Source: Erythrocercus mccallii
Taxonomy: Eukaryota; Chordata; Aves; Passeriformes; Dicruridae
Reading direction: 5' to 3'
Length of the DNA stretch: 64,000 nucleotides
NCBI GenBank assembly: GCA_013397435.1
Contig: VZRG01000439.1
Location: 186,001-250,000 of the forward strand
Shown: positions 49,645-63,035 of the stretch, piece after piece
How positions within the stretch are numbered: position 1 is the stretch's first letter
Layout of the letters: each line of letters opens with the position of its first letter
The notes under the pieces: generated by a model
What the model was told of the DNA's origin: nothing
Seen by the model: the letters and a program-made list of their open reading frames with translations, nothing else
Databases searched by the model: none
Translations under genes and position numbers: made by a program

Positions 49645-52600
49645 CTTCAGATTGGAGGGGTTTTGTGGTTTTTCCTTTAGTGCAAATGAGCATGTCATCA
49701 CTGTCCTTTTTCCATCTCTAGTGCACAATCTAAGATTACTGGGATAGCATTTGCGGCAACAGAATGATCTTAAATAGCATTAGTGATACAAACCATTTTA
49801 ACTTGCCAGCAATGAGTTAGAAATGTCTGGACTTTAAATCAGGATGTGGCAGTAGTATAGAGCATGTATGCTGTACAGGATGTCCTGGGGGCGGGGAGAT
49901 CAATTCAGCTTTGCTCAGCCGTGTCAACAGTGACTATCTAAAGATGCTGACATGGCTCAGCTTGATAGGTTGAAGAAATTTAACTGCTTTGATAAGGTTA
50001 AAGGGGGAATCCAGGCAAGAATAGAAAACAAAACAAAACACTGTTTAGAAGCTTGACTGCACACTGCAGCAACCCACTGACAACTGACAATACAATAGGG
50101 TAAATTACCTTTCCTCAAAAAAAAGAAAAATTAGCAAGCTGTGTATGGAAAAGGAATCAGCTGGTCTCTACAATCCTTCCTACTCTATCTGGTGTCAGGC
50201 AATGACACCAACACAACCAATTACTTTGCTTTTCCTGTCTGTATTATAAGGCCTGTCAGTGTTATAGGTCTGAGAGCTTCAGAAGAAATGGCCTCCAAAA
50301 TGCAAAATTTATCCTGAGTTCAAACTTTTCTACTGGAGAAAAACTCAGCAAATAGGTTTAGGGATTTAAACAAAGTGTGTTGTTGTTTTTTTTTTTCTGT
50401 GAAAGAATTAAAGCAGTGACTTATCACAAAAAAAAAAAAAAGATGACAGAGCTGCAGGGTAAAATTGGAAGTCCACCTAATCAGTGCAAGGGTCTTCATA
50501 GTAAGACCTTTGATAAATTGGTTTCAAATCCCTTTTTGTATGCACACAGTTCAAGGATGTTCTTGAATGATTTAAAGAGTGTATGGGTTTGTCAGTCTAT
50601 TGACTTGTTTTTCTAAATAAAAGGTAGTTTTTTCTGAAGAACTTGCTAATACAATGTTACTCTTGAAATTACTTTTGTCTACAGATATGCTCAAGAAAAG
50701 AAAAGAAAAAATACATGCTAAAATTTGTCTTTTTTTAGCCATCCACCACACAATGCAACATATAAACAGGCATATTAGGCATCTGCCATTTTACGAATTA
50801 CAGGAATTATACCTGTCCAGTCCAGAATGTTTCATTTCTTTCAGTTTTCACCAAAGCTTGTGTCCTTCGGGTTATTTCTAGGTTTTGTGGTCTGCAAAGA
50901 ATAGCAAGCAGAGAAACTGTGAAGCATTTGATGCTTGTCACAGACCAGGCTGGTCTTTGTGAGTCCTGACACTTTTTCCTTGTCTGACAAAATATGGAAC
51001 ATGGAGAAATGCTAACCAATAGCAGGCAGCTGAGATTTACAAAATTCCCAGTTAAGTGGGAAACAAAGTTACAGATCAAACCAGTTGCTAAATTCAAAAA
51101 TAATTGAGTGTTTAGAGGGATTGAATGGAGAAAAAAGTATGAAGAAGTGATAGGAGAACCTCAAAACAGACAGGAAATAATTTTTAGGGAGTTGCAGGAA
51201 GGGTCAAGTAGCTGCAACCCAGTTTGAAATAACTAGTAAAGAACTGCAGGCAATGCAATGCCTTCTGGAGAGCAAAGTTATGAAAACCTGTGCTTTTGAG
51301 ACTGGGCTGAACTGGACAAAATTATGTGGAAAAAAATATGATATTGGCAGAGATTGAAGGATCCATGCTAATCTCTTCCAAATAGATCTATGATGTGAAA
51401 ATCTTTGTAAATCTTACAACCTCAAGTATTTTAAATGTAGATTAATAAGTCCTTAAAAAGAAAAAATAATAATGAGTTGTTAGGCAAAAATATGGATTGG
51501 AACTAAAATGCCTAAGATCACACAGTGTTGTATTTTATTTAATATTATATTGAAGCAGCCAAATCACAGACATTTCAGAGTCATGATAAAATATTGTTAT
51601 TCATGCTGTTTATAATTTGGGAGAGTGGTTCTTTTACTGAGATAAGAGGTTGATGTAGTGTTTTTATACTGAACTATCAACTTAAATTCACATGGTGCAC
51701 ACCACCAACCTATTCAGACCAACTTTGATAGAAAGGTTTAGGAGCCTGTTTGGTTCTTTTTTTACTTAGAGATTGATTTTTATTGCCATCTTCCAATAAT
51801 GGACATGGTGTCATAGGAGGCAATACTTTAATTTGATAAATTTTAATTTTGGCTGATTTTTTTTCTACTGGAAACTGAAGCAAAGCAGGTGGCATTGTTC
51901 CCATGAGATCTGAGAGAACCAGAATCTGAAGCTAAACATGAATTAGATTTGTTAGAATAAATTTTGTGAAATATAGCTCAGAAGGAAATTATTTTTGTTT
52001 TGTTGTCTTCAGATTAAAAGTTACAAGGGTCCATACTTTACAAAAAGTAAAAATATCTTTCAAATGCAATCAATTTAAAAAATATTCTTATTTTATTTTA
52101 TGACAGCCAGAGTGTGGTGCTGGCCTTCAGAAAGTAGTTTGGACATCTAGAAGCAGGTGCCCTTGTAATTTGAATGACAACCTTGCCACTACTTTAAGAA
52201 GTAAGCGATGTTTACAGCCACTTTAGGAGTGCATCTTATAGGAAAGCTTGACCCTGATGCCACATCTCTTTTTGTTGGGTAACCTTTCAGGCAGTAGAAG
52301 CTACAAAACAGAAGAGAATATGCTGTGACCTTGTCCACAGATGTTCTTCAACTAGTTTTCTATCATTTCCCTACATTGCAATGACTCTTCTGATATTATG
52401 CTTAAATGTCCAGAAGATCAGTCAGTATTTTCACCCAAGAAAATACTAATAGAGTCTGTATCCTGCTTATCAAAATGTTTATGTTTCATTTGGTCTCAAA
52501 TTTCTTGCTACAAAGAAAGAAAAAGGATGAGGAAATAACTCCAAGATTCATTTTTCTTTTTTTGTTAGATTGAAATTCTTACCATTCTCATGTGAAAAGA

Positions 52601-55600
52601 CTGCATTTATATATTTGGTGTCATTGCATTGTTTGTTTTTCTTTGTGTGCAGCATATATTCTCATGTTGCCTTCCCATAATGCTAACCACTAAAATAATA
52701 ATGCAATTATAACTTAATGTTGGTTCTTCAAAAATGTTTCAATAGTTCCAATTCCATCCCAAGCTGCCACTGGTTTTGTAGATGTACTTGGTTAAACCAC
52801 TTCATTGCTTTGCATGTGATATTCCTCTTGCAAAATGCAGGTAATGATCTTCCTCTTTTGCTGATGCTATACTGGAGCAAGATAACGTACATACATATTT
52901 TAAAACTAGCAAAGGCTTGGCATTCTCACAGCTGAGACATTCGAGGAGAAAGTAGAATTTAAAATGTAAATATCAGTGAAGAAATATGGCTGGAAATATA
53001 TTTAAACACACTTATCTAAAATATAATATGCAAAGCTGCTATCTGGGTTTTATCATCTGGGATTTTTACCTGACACCCTGGAGATGTGCTGCAGGAATTC
53101 GTATTTCATTCTACATGTAATCCCAATCTCTTGTCTTGATATGTGTGATTCTATAGGTACACAAATGCATGTACAGCTATCAAAATTTATAAAAATAACT
53201 GTCAGGAGCAGGGGATGCCAGTCACACCAACACACATTTTTGCTTTGTTTCTGTAATCCTTTAGACAGTCCTTGTTTATTTGTCCAATCCTGTGCATTTT
53301 TAGTGCTCATATACCACTTCTCACTGTAGCAGAACTGTGGCGCTCCAGCACTGACACTCCCCATTAATTTTAAAGGAGCAGTTGTATTAGCATTTTTAAA
53401 ACTTTGTCCACTTTTTTGGGAACTTACCTTAGCCTTCTTTTCACTTTCATTTGTTTAGCCCAGATGAAGACGTTTTGGTAACTCTTGTTTTTTAAATCTA
53501 CCAACTTTTTTTCTCTAAGTCAAGATTTCTTTATTACTTTTTTCCCCTATTTTCTAGGCTCCTGTTGATTTGGTGTAAAATAAAATAAACGGTGTGTTTT
53601 TGGAAGTAAGTCCAAGATATTTAATTTAACATTTTGCTTTGCCTAGATTCCACCTCTCCTCCCACATTATGTCATTGTTTTGAGTAGATGATTTTAAGAG
53701 CGTCTTGAGCTTCCTAGTGCAGCAATTGTTCTTTTGGATGATGCAGCACAACTCTGAAAGGTGTGAAACTGCCATTTAAACAGGCATCAGCTATGTGTGT
53801 ACCCATGGGCACCAAAGACCTTTATGAAAACTCTGGTTGCTGCGTGTCACATAATATATCCAGGAGGAAAACAACATGAAAAATTTCTTAAATGATCAAA
53901 ACAGTGAAGATGAATAATGACACAACACTGAGAATTTCTGATTATTGAACCAGTAACAAAGCACACTTCTCAGTTCCTCTCAAACAGACCCTGTCAGGAA
54001 AACAAAGTAAGTCCAAACCAAGCAGCACAGAAAGGTCTTCTTTCTCCCAGTTTTGATCCTTTGCCTGCTACTTTGAAGAGTGAGTTGCATAATAGCTTGA
54101 ACGAACTGTTAGCATTTTAATTATTTAAAAGGTCATCATTGTGTGGGAGAGCTATGCTAAAAGCTAGAAAAGGTTTTTCAAATCAAATAGAAAAGGCAGG
54201 AACAAACTACAGGCAAACCCATAAAGGATAGCTGAAGTGGAGGAACAAACCTTATGGAAAAGTCTGCAAGAGACCACTGCCCTTGACGCATTGACTTGTC
54301 AGTGACATTTAAGAACTACTTTGGATCTAACCATGCTTACAGTCTCAGCATTCACATTTCCTTATTCAATCAAATATAACTTGTTTAAATTTTATCTATC
54401 CATCTACTGAGCCATTGATTTAATATGCTGTTACCTTTGCTAATTTTAAAAGTTGTATGGTAAACTTTTTCTAAAGAGGAAGGATAACCTATTATTTTGA
54501 CTTGTGTCAGAGTCTGTGCCAGTTTTAATTAGAAAGCAGGAGTTAGTTCAGAGATTAAAGTATTCTACACTTCTAGGAAATATAAAGTATATTAAAAAAA
54601 AAAGTAACTACATGGGTAGTAACTACTACTGACAGAAGAATGTTCAGTTGCTGTAGAACTGAATTTCTATATTGCCATAGAGTAGATGGCAATCCTCCTC
54701 TTACCCAGGCTGTCTGCAAGAATAAGATCACGTTTTATGATAAAAGTAGTGCAGCCTGATACTGTGAAATACCTCAAAACCATAGAGACAGAAGTTTACA
54801 TAGTGCTTGAAAGAACTTGTTAAAGAGAGTGGAAACAAAGTATTAGAAACTGAAAGTATCAAACAGAAATATGGTGTTAGAAACACAGTTACATAACAAT
54901 GGTAGTTGTCTGCATATATGTGAGATTCCAGTATTTTCCTTTCTTAATGTAAGTAGTTCATGACTATTTTTAAATTTCATAGTAAGAAAGGCAGCTTTCT
55001 TACAATGCAAAATAAGTTTGAAACATTATTTGGTTTCCCTTTAAAGACTCAAACCACTTTACTGGATGAGAGGCACAGAACTTATCTATGTTTTCGTAAA
55101 GCTTTGATGTGTTTCAGGTAGTTCCAATAGAAAGATTTAAGCAGTCAGCTCAAGATGAACTCATTCCTAGACCTTCTCCACAGGCATGGATATTCAGCAT
55201 CATTGCTTCAGGTCTGGTCCATTTAACTGTCACAGACACTATTTTCTTCCTGAATTTGTTCCTGAAAAAGCAATGGCTAGAGGAGAAATATTTCCCATAA
55301 GAATTAATATAATTGCGGGGGGTGAGATGCGCAGAAGGTGCAGATTATTTAAGAGAAGGATAAGAAGGATGGGAGAGTAGGAGCGGGACCATCAGCTGCA
55401 TTCTGAGCAGCAGGGTTTTCTGAGCAGATCAGAGAGCTGAAATATCTCAGGTGCTTCACCTGTGCGACTGAACACACAGCTGTGTGAGTCTTTCAGAATA
55501 AGCATTTTTGGTGTCTCTAAGTGCATTATGGCATTTCCATAGCTGCTGTCCTCTCCTTCAAATGAACCATGAGTAATTAAAAGTGAAGGACAGAAAAGCA

Positions 55601-56237
55601 GGGTAATGATGATGATAACAAACTCTAAAACAACAGTGAGAGATGCCATTGATATTGCAATGTGCTGTTGCAATGCAATTGCTTGTCTGTGCTCCTCTCT
55701 CCAAATATAAGCCCATTTAAACCTCTATTTTGCTCTTGTACTCACATTGCAGAAAAATAACAATATCTGTCCAGTGAAGGAAGTCAGTTCTCCATCCTTT
55801 TCAATTCAGAGAACTAAACACAACTTTCGTGGTCTTCCCATTTTGGAGAACTATCTGGGTCCTCCCTTGGCAGATGGGGGAGTCAGTGATGTCTGGGCAC
55901 ACAGATCCCACCAAATCTTTTAGGGAATGACTTGACTTCTCCAGGTGTTAGGTCCAAGAGAGTATCTCATGTGTAGATTTCCTGTGAGGTAACCAAAATT
56001 GTTTCTTGGGAATTTTGGGGCATGGATTTGAAGAGCAGGTTGGTGTGAGTATTGCAGAGAATCAAAGTACTATGTGGGGAAGTGCAGAGTGAGGAAAGGC
56101 TGCAAATGTCACCAGAATGGAAGCATGACGCATGAGGCATGGGAATTTGGTGAAGAATTTAGAGACATAAAGGAAAATATAACATTTTGTTATATACACC
56201 TGGGTTTATACTGTGGTGAGCCTCCAAACCTAATACT
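49645..56237. other. Long unique AT-rich stretch without recognised genes
   Basis: No gene or transposon is recognised in 6.6 kb. An 11-base T run (50386-50396) and a 14-base A run (50428-50441) face each other across about 31 bases and could pair as a hairpin. Minus-strand splice-donor-like sites occur at about 53065 (GTCAG/GTAAAA) and 53425 (CTAAG/GTAAGT), but no convincing acceptor lies upstream of either. Confidence 0.45.
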
Positions 56238-56300
56238 AAAAAAAAAAAACCAAAAAAAACCAACCAAACAAAAAAAAAACAAAAACAACCCACCAAAACC
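56238..56300 (+). repeat. A/C-only low-complexity tract
   Basis: Sixty-three bases contain only A and C, in runs of A broken by C, CC or ACC. It resembles a decayed A-rich tail, but no retrocopy is recognisable before it. Confidence 0.9.
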
Positions 56301-59300
56301 TGTCTTGCATTTTAATTTAAAAATGGCGCACAAGGTCAGAGGGGTGTTGCTCTTTGCCTCTCACTGTTTCTCATTGAATGACCTATTGGAAGGTACAAGA
56401 AGAGTATAGAGATATTTGTCTCCTTACTACCCACTTATGTCTTAATCCTTCTATCATAGACTATTGTGCCTAGGGTCTTATGAATTTCTTTTTAAGGTGA
56501 AGCTGCCTTTCTTACAATGAAATTTAAAAATAGTCATGAACTACTTACATTTCCTCTCTTCTAAGCAATCTTGCACAGCTCAATGGGGTCAGTGGGGTCA
56601 TATTTTCCAGGTTCTAAGAAGAAGCTTGATGTGCACAGATTTTCTGCGGTTAAAAGTGAAAACCTTGCACCTACATCTGGATTGCAGAGCAGGTGTTTTA
56701 TTCAGCTCATCCCATATGCCCCAGCCTTCCAGCAGTGCATGAGAGGGAGTGCAACACAGATCCCTCCCTCCCTGCTATGTTCTTCCCCAGGGAAATCAGG
56801 ACAAGGAAAACAATGAACACCTGGGATCCTTCCTGGCACAAGGACAGCATGTGGCTGTCACACATACCATGGGACAGATGTAACAGGGAGTGAATGAACC
56901 CTGCACTGTAGCTGTGCCCCTGTGACTTTGTACGATTTCAGGCTTCTGCTGATGAAGCTTTGCTATTTAAAGGCGAATATGCTCCCAGTGTCTGCTTGTC
57001 TTCCTTCCAGCTCAATTCGCTGTCAGACACGTGTTGCAAGAACTTGATTTTGTTTAGCTGAAGCAGCTGTTCCGACAGTTAAATCAGAAATCTCCTCCTG
57101 CAACGTGTGATTATTGCCCTGTGCCCGCACAGAGGTGTGCATACCCACCCCTGGAAGTCTGCTCTATCATGCACACAAATACTCTGTCCCTCTGTCCTCT
57201 TCCACTTCAGCCTAAACTTGCCTAGAGGCTTGGGCAAATCTCCTGCACCTGACAGACTCCAGAATGAGATAACACAGAGGATACATGGCAGAAATATGCA
57301 GTGGCACAAGAAGTCTTGCCCGTTTGCAAGTATCAGAGCAGAATGATACCTGGATGGGCCATTTGACCCCTGCTGCCACTGCACAGTTTTGAAATAAACA
57401 TTTGTGCCTGAAAAATATTCTCTCCATTAGCTTTTGTTTCAGATTTTAAAAAAGGAACAGGAGCATTTGGGTTACTCCTAATTGCCTCCACAAGTCCATA
57501 ACTGAATTTTCACAGGAAAAGCTGTCAAGTCTGGAAAAAGGTATTTCTTTCTTGATATTTATGTCAACAGTTGAATTCCTGCTACAGCATATACAACCAT
57601 CATTTTCCATAGGAAGAGAGGTTAACTATTGTCTAGAGGAGTTCAAGAATGGAGCATGCTGTGCCAAGAGGGATGCCGAGAGATGAAATGGCATTGAATA
57701 ATTACACGTATGTTGTACTTTTACACAAAGCAATAAAAAGTAGGCATGCTCACCAAGGAACATGCCTTGCAGACCTTCTGTGTAATGGAGATAATTAGGA
57801 AAAATTGCGAAGCAAGAAAATTAATGACTGATCAATTAACCTCCCCATTGTTATCAAAATGAATTACTTAAACCAGAGTTCCACTCAGTGCAGCAGCTGT
57901 GGGTAACTCTTTCATATCCAGCTTGCCAAAGACCTGGGAGGACTGGAGGGTTCAGAGGCACCTCTGAAGCTCTGAGCACCTTGAAGGCCAGGAGCAGTGG
58001 GATGTGGGGAATTGGCAGAGCTGATGACAGCCAGCAACTCGGGACATGGTGCTCGCTGCTGGGCCATCTGACTTCTAAAACACAGCACCATTTTCTGCCT
58101 CTGAGCTGATTTCCCTTATGCACTTCAGGAGAAACATGGTCTCAAAGACCTACTTTGGTTTTTAAGTTCACTTGAGAGGCAAAATTAGAGACTCCTCTTT
58201 TTTTTTGTATTTTTGTTTCTAAGCAACACTTTTGTCTGCAAATTATCTCAGTACTTCACAGGTTGTGAAGGTCTGAGAGCTAAAAAATATGTATAGCCCC
58301 ATTATGCATAAACTGAAAAAACCACAGAGGTTTCTTTAAGCATCACACAGATTATTTAGGGGAAATACAACTTTCAGGATTCCAACACAGCTGGCCTAGC
58401 AGAGAGCATTTTATTTGCTGTAAGAGTCATATTAGGCTGCATGTTTTAACAATCCACATTTTGATGCAATAAGAGCAAAAGCAGTGAGTAAAAAATGAAG
58501 TGCTGTAAGTTTTGGGACAATTTTGGGCCATTTGGACATTGGGTCTCTGCTCTCTGATTAGCTATGTACTGGCTTGGAACAGGATTAGAAGAAAATTGGG
58601 ATTTCCATGGCATTTTTCTGGCTAACAATTCTTTGAGTACTATTGATGAAATGTTATAAAGAAATGGTGAATTTGTTTAAAACTAGTCCTAGTTTTTATT
58701 TGGTTTAGTAGCACAGCATATTTAGGATGGCAAATTTTTACATTGTACTTAGAAGCTTTTGATGTGTGTGGCTTAGGGCTCTGGAGAGAAGCAATTAAGA
58801 CCTCAAGTATGTAGGAAACTGAGGGCCAAACCCACCATCTCTAGCTTGATGCTGCCCTAAGGGTCAGCTCCTTGTTTGTCCTGGCACAAGTCTGCTTGTA
58901 AATTTGTTAACATAATATGGTGCAGAGATGCCTATGACTCTGGTTTGGACTATTTTTCACCTTTGCCCTTACTCACAATTATTTTCTTTGACTAAGAGAA
59001 CAGACAATGACTCATAGAGTGCAAATGAATAATACACGGTGCTGTGGCTTTTGGTATGTTCACCAGAGTAGAAAGTCAACTTTTCTTTACCTTTAGCAAG
59101 CAAGGAGTCTAAAAACCTACAAAAAATACACAGGCACACATACACAGCCCCCATCTTCACAGTAAAAAAGAAAGAAATACAAAGAAGTTGATTGCTTTCC
59201 TGCAACCACTATAATTTAATCTTTCTTGTTTTTCAGCTCCTCCAGGAGAATTTTCTCTCTCTTCATATTCACAGGACTCCAGGATGCTCTCACATATATC

Positions 59301-60967
59301 TTGTGAATGATTCAGGCCAGAAAGAGCGATTAAATTTGGACATGGTAAACTAACCTTCTGGTGATACCTACCAAATGTGGCAGTGACTCTGTTTAGCTGG
59401 CACCTCCTGCATAGTGTGAAGGGGTAATAGAGGAAGAGTGCTTCCTCTACAGAGACTGTAACCAGTCACAATGGAAGCTCAAGTGCTCTTTCATATTTGG
59501 AATTTCATGTAATCATCAAGATTTTATGAAACCTCTTTATTTCAATCCTCCCAGTTTAAATCATACTTTCACTATTACTTAGCCACATAATCATAGTCAA
59601 AATTGAACCATTTCCACCAAGCACTTTTCCTTTGCTGGAATTCCAGGGATAGAAATGTGCCATCAGAGTTTTCACAGCCAGTCCTATTCCCTGTTTCTGC
59701 TCTTTCAAAAGCAATATGACATGAGTCCTGAAAGCTATTGCTTAGAACAGAACCATTGACAAATATGGTAATTTGTGTGGAAGAGGTGATCTGAGGATAC
59801 TGTAAACCTGAAAACCCAAACCACTCCAGCCTCTGTAGTACTGCAGTCAGAGCACAGAACTAAATTATGAGTGTACACTCCCTCTTTTCTAAATACAGTG
59901 TTGTCAGTGGGCTGATGCTGCTGACGTTTCCGTCTGTTCACATTGCTGACATGGCCAATCTGCAGCAATCTGTAACAACAGAGAATTCTTGGCCTCTCTT
60001 CACTTCATAAACCTTTTGTTATGTGCCACTTGTCACTAGAGTTCAACTAATTTAGTCTGCAGTTAGTAATGTGTGATTTGTTTTTCCTCCTGTTTCACTG
60101 GTAGCTGGAGTGTTTAGTACAGATAGGTTGCTTTCAGCTCTGTTCCGTAACTTAACAGCTGCTCATTTTAGAAAGGAGTGGGGGATATGTTAAGCTAACC
60201 ATGATGCCAGCTTTTAGAGAGTTGTAGATTGGCTAAAATTTATTTTTTTTCAAGACAAGATCCATCATGAGCCACTCCTAAAAGAAATCTAAAAGCATGA
60301 AAATTTTTTCTGCAACATTCTTTAGCCTGTAGTCAGAAGCAGCTTACACTTTCACAGTCCTAATTTAATTTTGCCCTTACATGCTTATCCTTCTCTGGCT
60401 CTCTCAATAAATTCCTATCTGCTTTAGGTATGTAATTTTTTTCTTCAATGATGAACACAAGTTAACCAGGCCAATGAAAATATTTCTAAAAAAATATAGA
60501 ACAGTATTGTTATTAAGATGGATATTTATTATTCATGAAATTCAGGAATTCTGCCTGAATTTTCACTCAGATTTTTTCATTGCAAGCACTTATTTCTGAA
60601 CCTACTACCTTCAGGCATATAAAGGTCCTTCTGGAATCTGGCTTGAGACCCATGTTTCCTATTCAATCTTGAAACATATAATTAAATCTAATTGGGCTGC
60701 TTTTTCATTTTGCCTTTATCTGAAAACTCTGAATCAATTTATATTTCCTTATTTCTATCCCACCCATAACTCCCTCCTTGAGCTTCTGCATAATTGATAC
60801 CCTTTGTCTTGACCTCAGAATTTTGCCCTTTTTTGTTGTGCAATTTAGGTTTCTGTCATCCAGTTGCCTCACATCAGATGAACTATTGTGCTGAAAGCCA
60901 TCTTGAAGTAATGTTATGTGACTTTAAGTTCAGCATGTAGAGGAGCCTAAACTGTGTTTTATCTGCG
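56301..60967. other. Unique non-coding sequence
   Basis: No gene or repeat is recognised. The patch from 56560 to 57400 is richer in G+C than average and holds overlapping open frames on both strands, none resembling a known protein. Confidence 0.5.
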
Positions 60968-60990
60968 CACACACACACACGCACATGCAC
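60968..60990 (+). repeat. (AC)n microsatellite
   Basis: A run of AC dinucleotides followed by GCACATGCAC. Confidence 0.85.
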
Positions 60991-62099
60991 AGCCCATCTC
61001 CAGAGTAAAAGTGGTGTAGACCAGTTTAACTCTTAGTGTTTCATACATAGTTACCTTAGATGTAATTTTTGGCTCTATTGAAAGGATTTTTACTAAGGTT
61101 TCTGAGGTTTCCAAAGTCAAATACTTTGAGGGAACATCAGATTTGATGAAAAGTCAGAAAGTCTCTGTATACATGTATGTCTTCAACTGCCTGATGATAT
61201 GAATAATATATAAACTTTATAATCTGAGGTTTCTGCTCTGGTCAATGAATGGATGAATTATGTTCAGGAAATTAGGCAGGAACACTTCTAAAGAGAGGTC
61301 TTACCTGTAAAATGCCTGCTGATGTATGGCAGAGAAAGATGGCCTCTCTTGAGGTAGGATGGGGCTGCACAGTTGTGTAGCTCTCAGTGCTCCCTTGGAT
61401 AGCAATAGTCTACCAGGGGCTCTGAAGCCAAACTTCCAAAAACTGTCTAAAATTCAGAGCCCAAATTCTCTGTGCATTCAGTAGAGAGAGGTGGTGGTTG
61501 ACAGACAGCTCCAAAGACAGATGTTTGAATTTGCATGTTTGAATAATTCTCGGTATGTGTTTCTCACTTCCTGGGTGCACAAATTTAGCCTCTAAGGCTA
61601 TTCCTGGGCCTAGCTAAAAACTTCTGAGAGTTGTTGTGTAAATGCATAATGTACTATGGAAAGCTAAATCCTTTGAATAACCAGACTTACACATTTTAAA
61701 TATAACTTGAAATCAGCAGAGACAATTCCACATCAGAACAATTCCACATCCACCGCCTTACCTCACCTGGCATCTACAGAGATTAAAGCATTGCTATTTG
61801 CATGTGACTGAAGTGAGCTCCACAGAAAAGCCTGTGCTGAAATACACACATCTCTAATCAGGAAAACTGAAGACCATGCAGTACGTGAGTTGCAGGACCA
61901 CACACTACACAATAAGAAAAATTTAAAAGGGAATATTGTTTATTTGTTATGAGAGTGGCCCTGGGGCAGGAATGTGCAGCAGCATCAGTGTTCATGAGAC
62001 AAGTAAGCCACAGGCAGGAGGCATTCTGGTGGCCATGTAGTCCTGTAAGAAGGGATGCAGAACAGAGAGAGACTCTTCTAGAAATGGCAAATGCCTTCA
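60991..62099. other. Unique non-coding sequence
   Basis: Nothing recognised. Two near-identical 15-base words ACAATTCCACATC occur side by side at about 61722 and 61738. Confidence 0.5.
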
Positions 62100-63035
62100 T
62101 CCAGAATACATTTGCTTTGAAGGTAGGGATGGCTGCATTCACAGGACATTATGGTCTGGCTGGGTTCACAACTAGATGGATAAAAACATGTTTAGATGAT
62201 GGGTCACATGAGGCAGGCTCTAACAGATTCACTCTACTGATGTATCTGTAACCACCTTCTAGAGTAGGGATCTATCCTGGGGACCATCATGTTATCTTTA
62301 TTGATGTGTTAGATTAGATGATGGCGTGCACTCTTATCACGTTTGCAGGTCATAGAAGATTAGAAAGGACTGCTTGATATGCTTGAGGGCAGAATTGCCA
62401 TCCACAGGGACCTAAATAAACTGAAAGGAATCTTACGAAATTCAGCAAGGACAAATGCACAGCTCTGCACCTGTGAAGAAAAACCCTGCCATAAAAAATA
62501 ATCTGACTGCCTGGGGAGTATCTCTGCTGGAGAGGACCTGAGGATCTTGGGGAACATCAGGCTGAGGATGAGCCAGCAGTGTGCACTGCCTGCAAAGGCC
62601 CAAAATACCTTGAGTTATGCTAACAAGAGCACAAGCAGTAGGTTCAGGAAAGTGATTATGCATTTCTACTCAACACTTATTGCACTACATTTAGAGTACT
62701 GTGACCTTCTCTGCCCTGTCCGGTAAAGAAAAGACATTGATAAAGCAGAGGGAGTTCAGCAGAGGGTCACCAACTGGGACTTCAGCATTCAGCCCATGGG
62801 AGCACCTAAGAGAATCCTCCCCCACCAGGCACCTTTGGGGAGGTTGCAAAAGGTAGTGGTGATAATGGAATCAAGAAAGGTTGAGACTGGATTTAAGGAG
62901 ACTCTTTTTCTAAAAAGAGGCAGTGTACAAGGTTGCCCAGAGAGGTTGTGAGCATCCATATCTTGTTTTACAGCTGATCCTTCTTTTGATTTCTGAGGTC
63001 CCTTCCAATCTGGCTTTTTCCATCAACTTATGACA
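62100..63035 (+). mobile_element. CR1 LINE, diverged plus-strand copy with internal deletions
   Basis: The order of remembered CR1 ORF2 words is kept on the plus strand. TGGCTGGGTTCACAACTAGA (62157) comes first, then GGATCTATCCTGGGGACCAT and TATCTTTATTGATG with a GTTTGCAGGTCAT echo of the reverse transcriptase FADD region. AGGGACCTAAATAAACTGAA, GCACAGCTCTGCACCTG, ATGAGCCAGCAGTGTGCACT and TTAGAGTACTGTGACC follow. The 3' end is GGTTGCCCAGAGAGGTTGTG and GAGGTCCCTTCCAATCTGGC. The left limit is approximate. The stretch between about 62800 and 62880 lacks several hundred bases of the consensus. Multiple stops break the frame, and the aspartates of the polymerase motif are not intact (the expected GATGAC reads GGTCAT). 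It is an inactive fossil. Confidence 0.85.

Noticed and set aside
53053..53364. Minus-strand exon ending at GTCAG/GTAAAA
   Set aside because: The 103-codon frame is open, but the only acceptors are weak (CCTATAG) and the peptide is unrecognised; weaker than the two listed candidates.
55392..55673. 93-codon minus-strand frame with a hydrophobic, signal-peptide-like start
   Set aside because: No known family, no splice context and no cleavage-site support beyond composition; AT-rich DNA often gives such starts.
61949..62251. 100-codon plus-strand open frame
   Set aside because: Its right part overlaps the start of the CR1 copy and the left part matches nothing; it is not a host gene.
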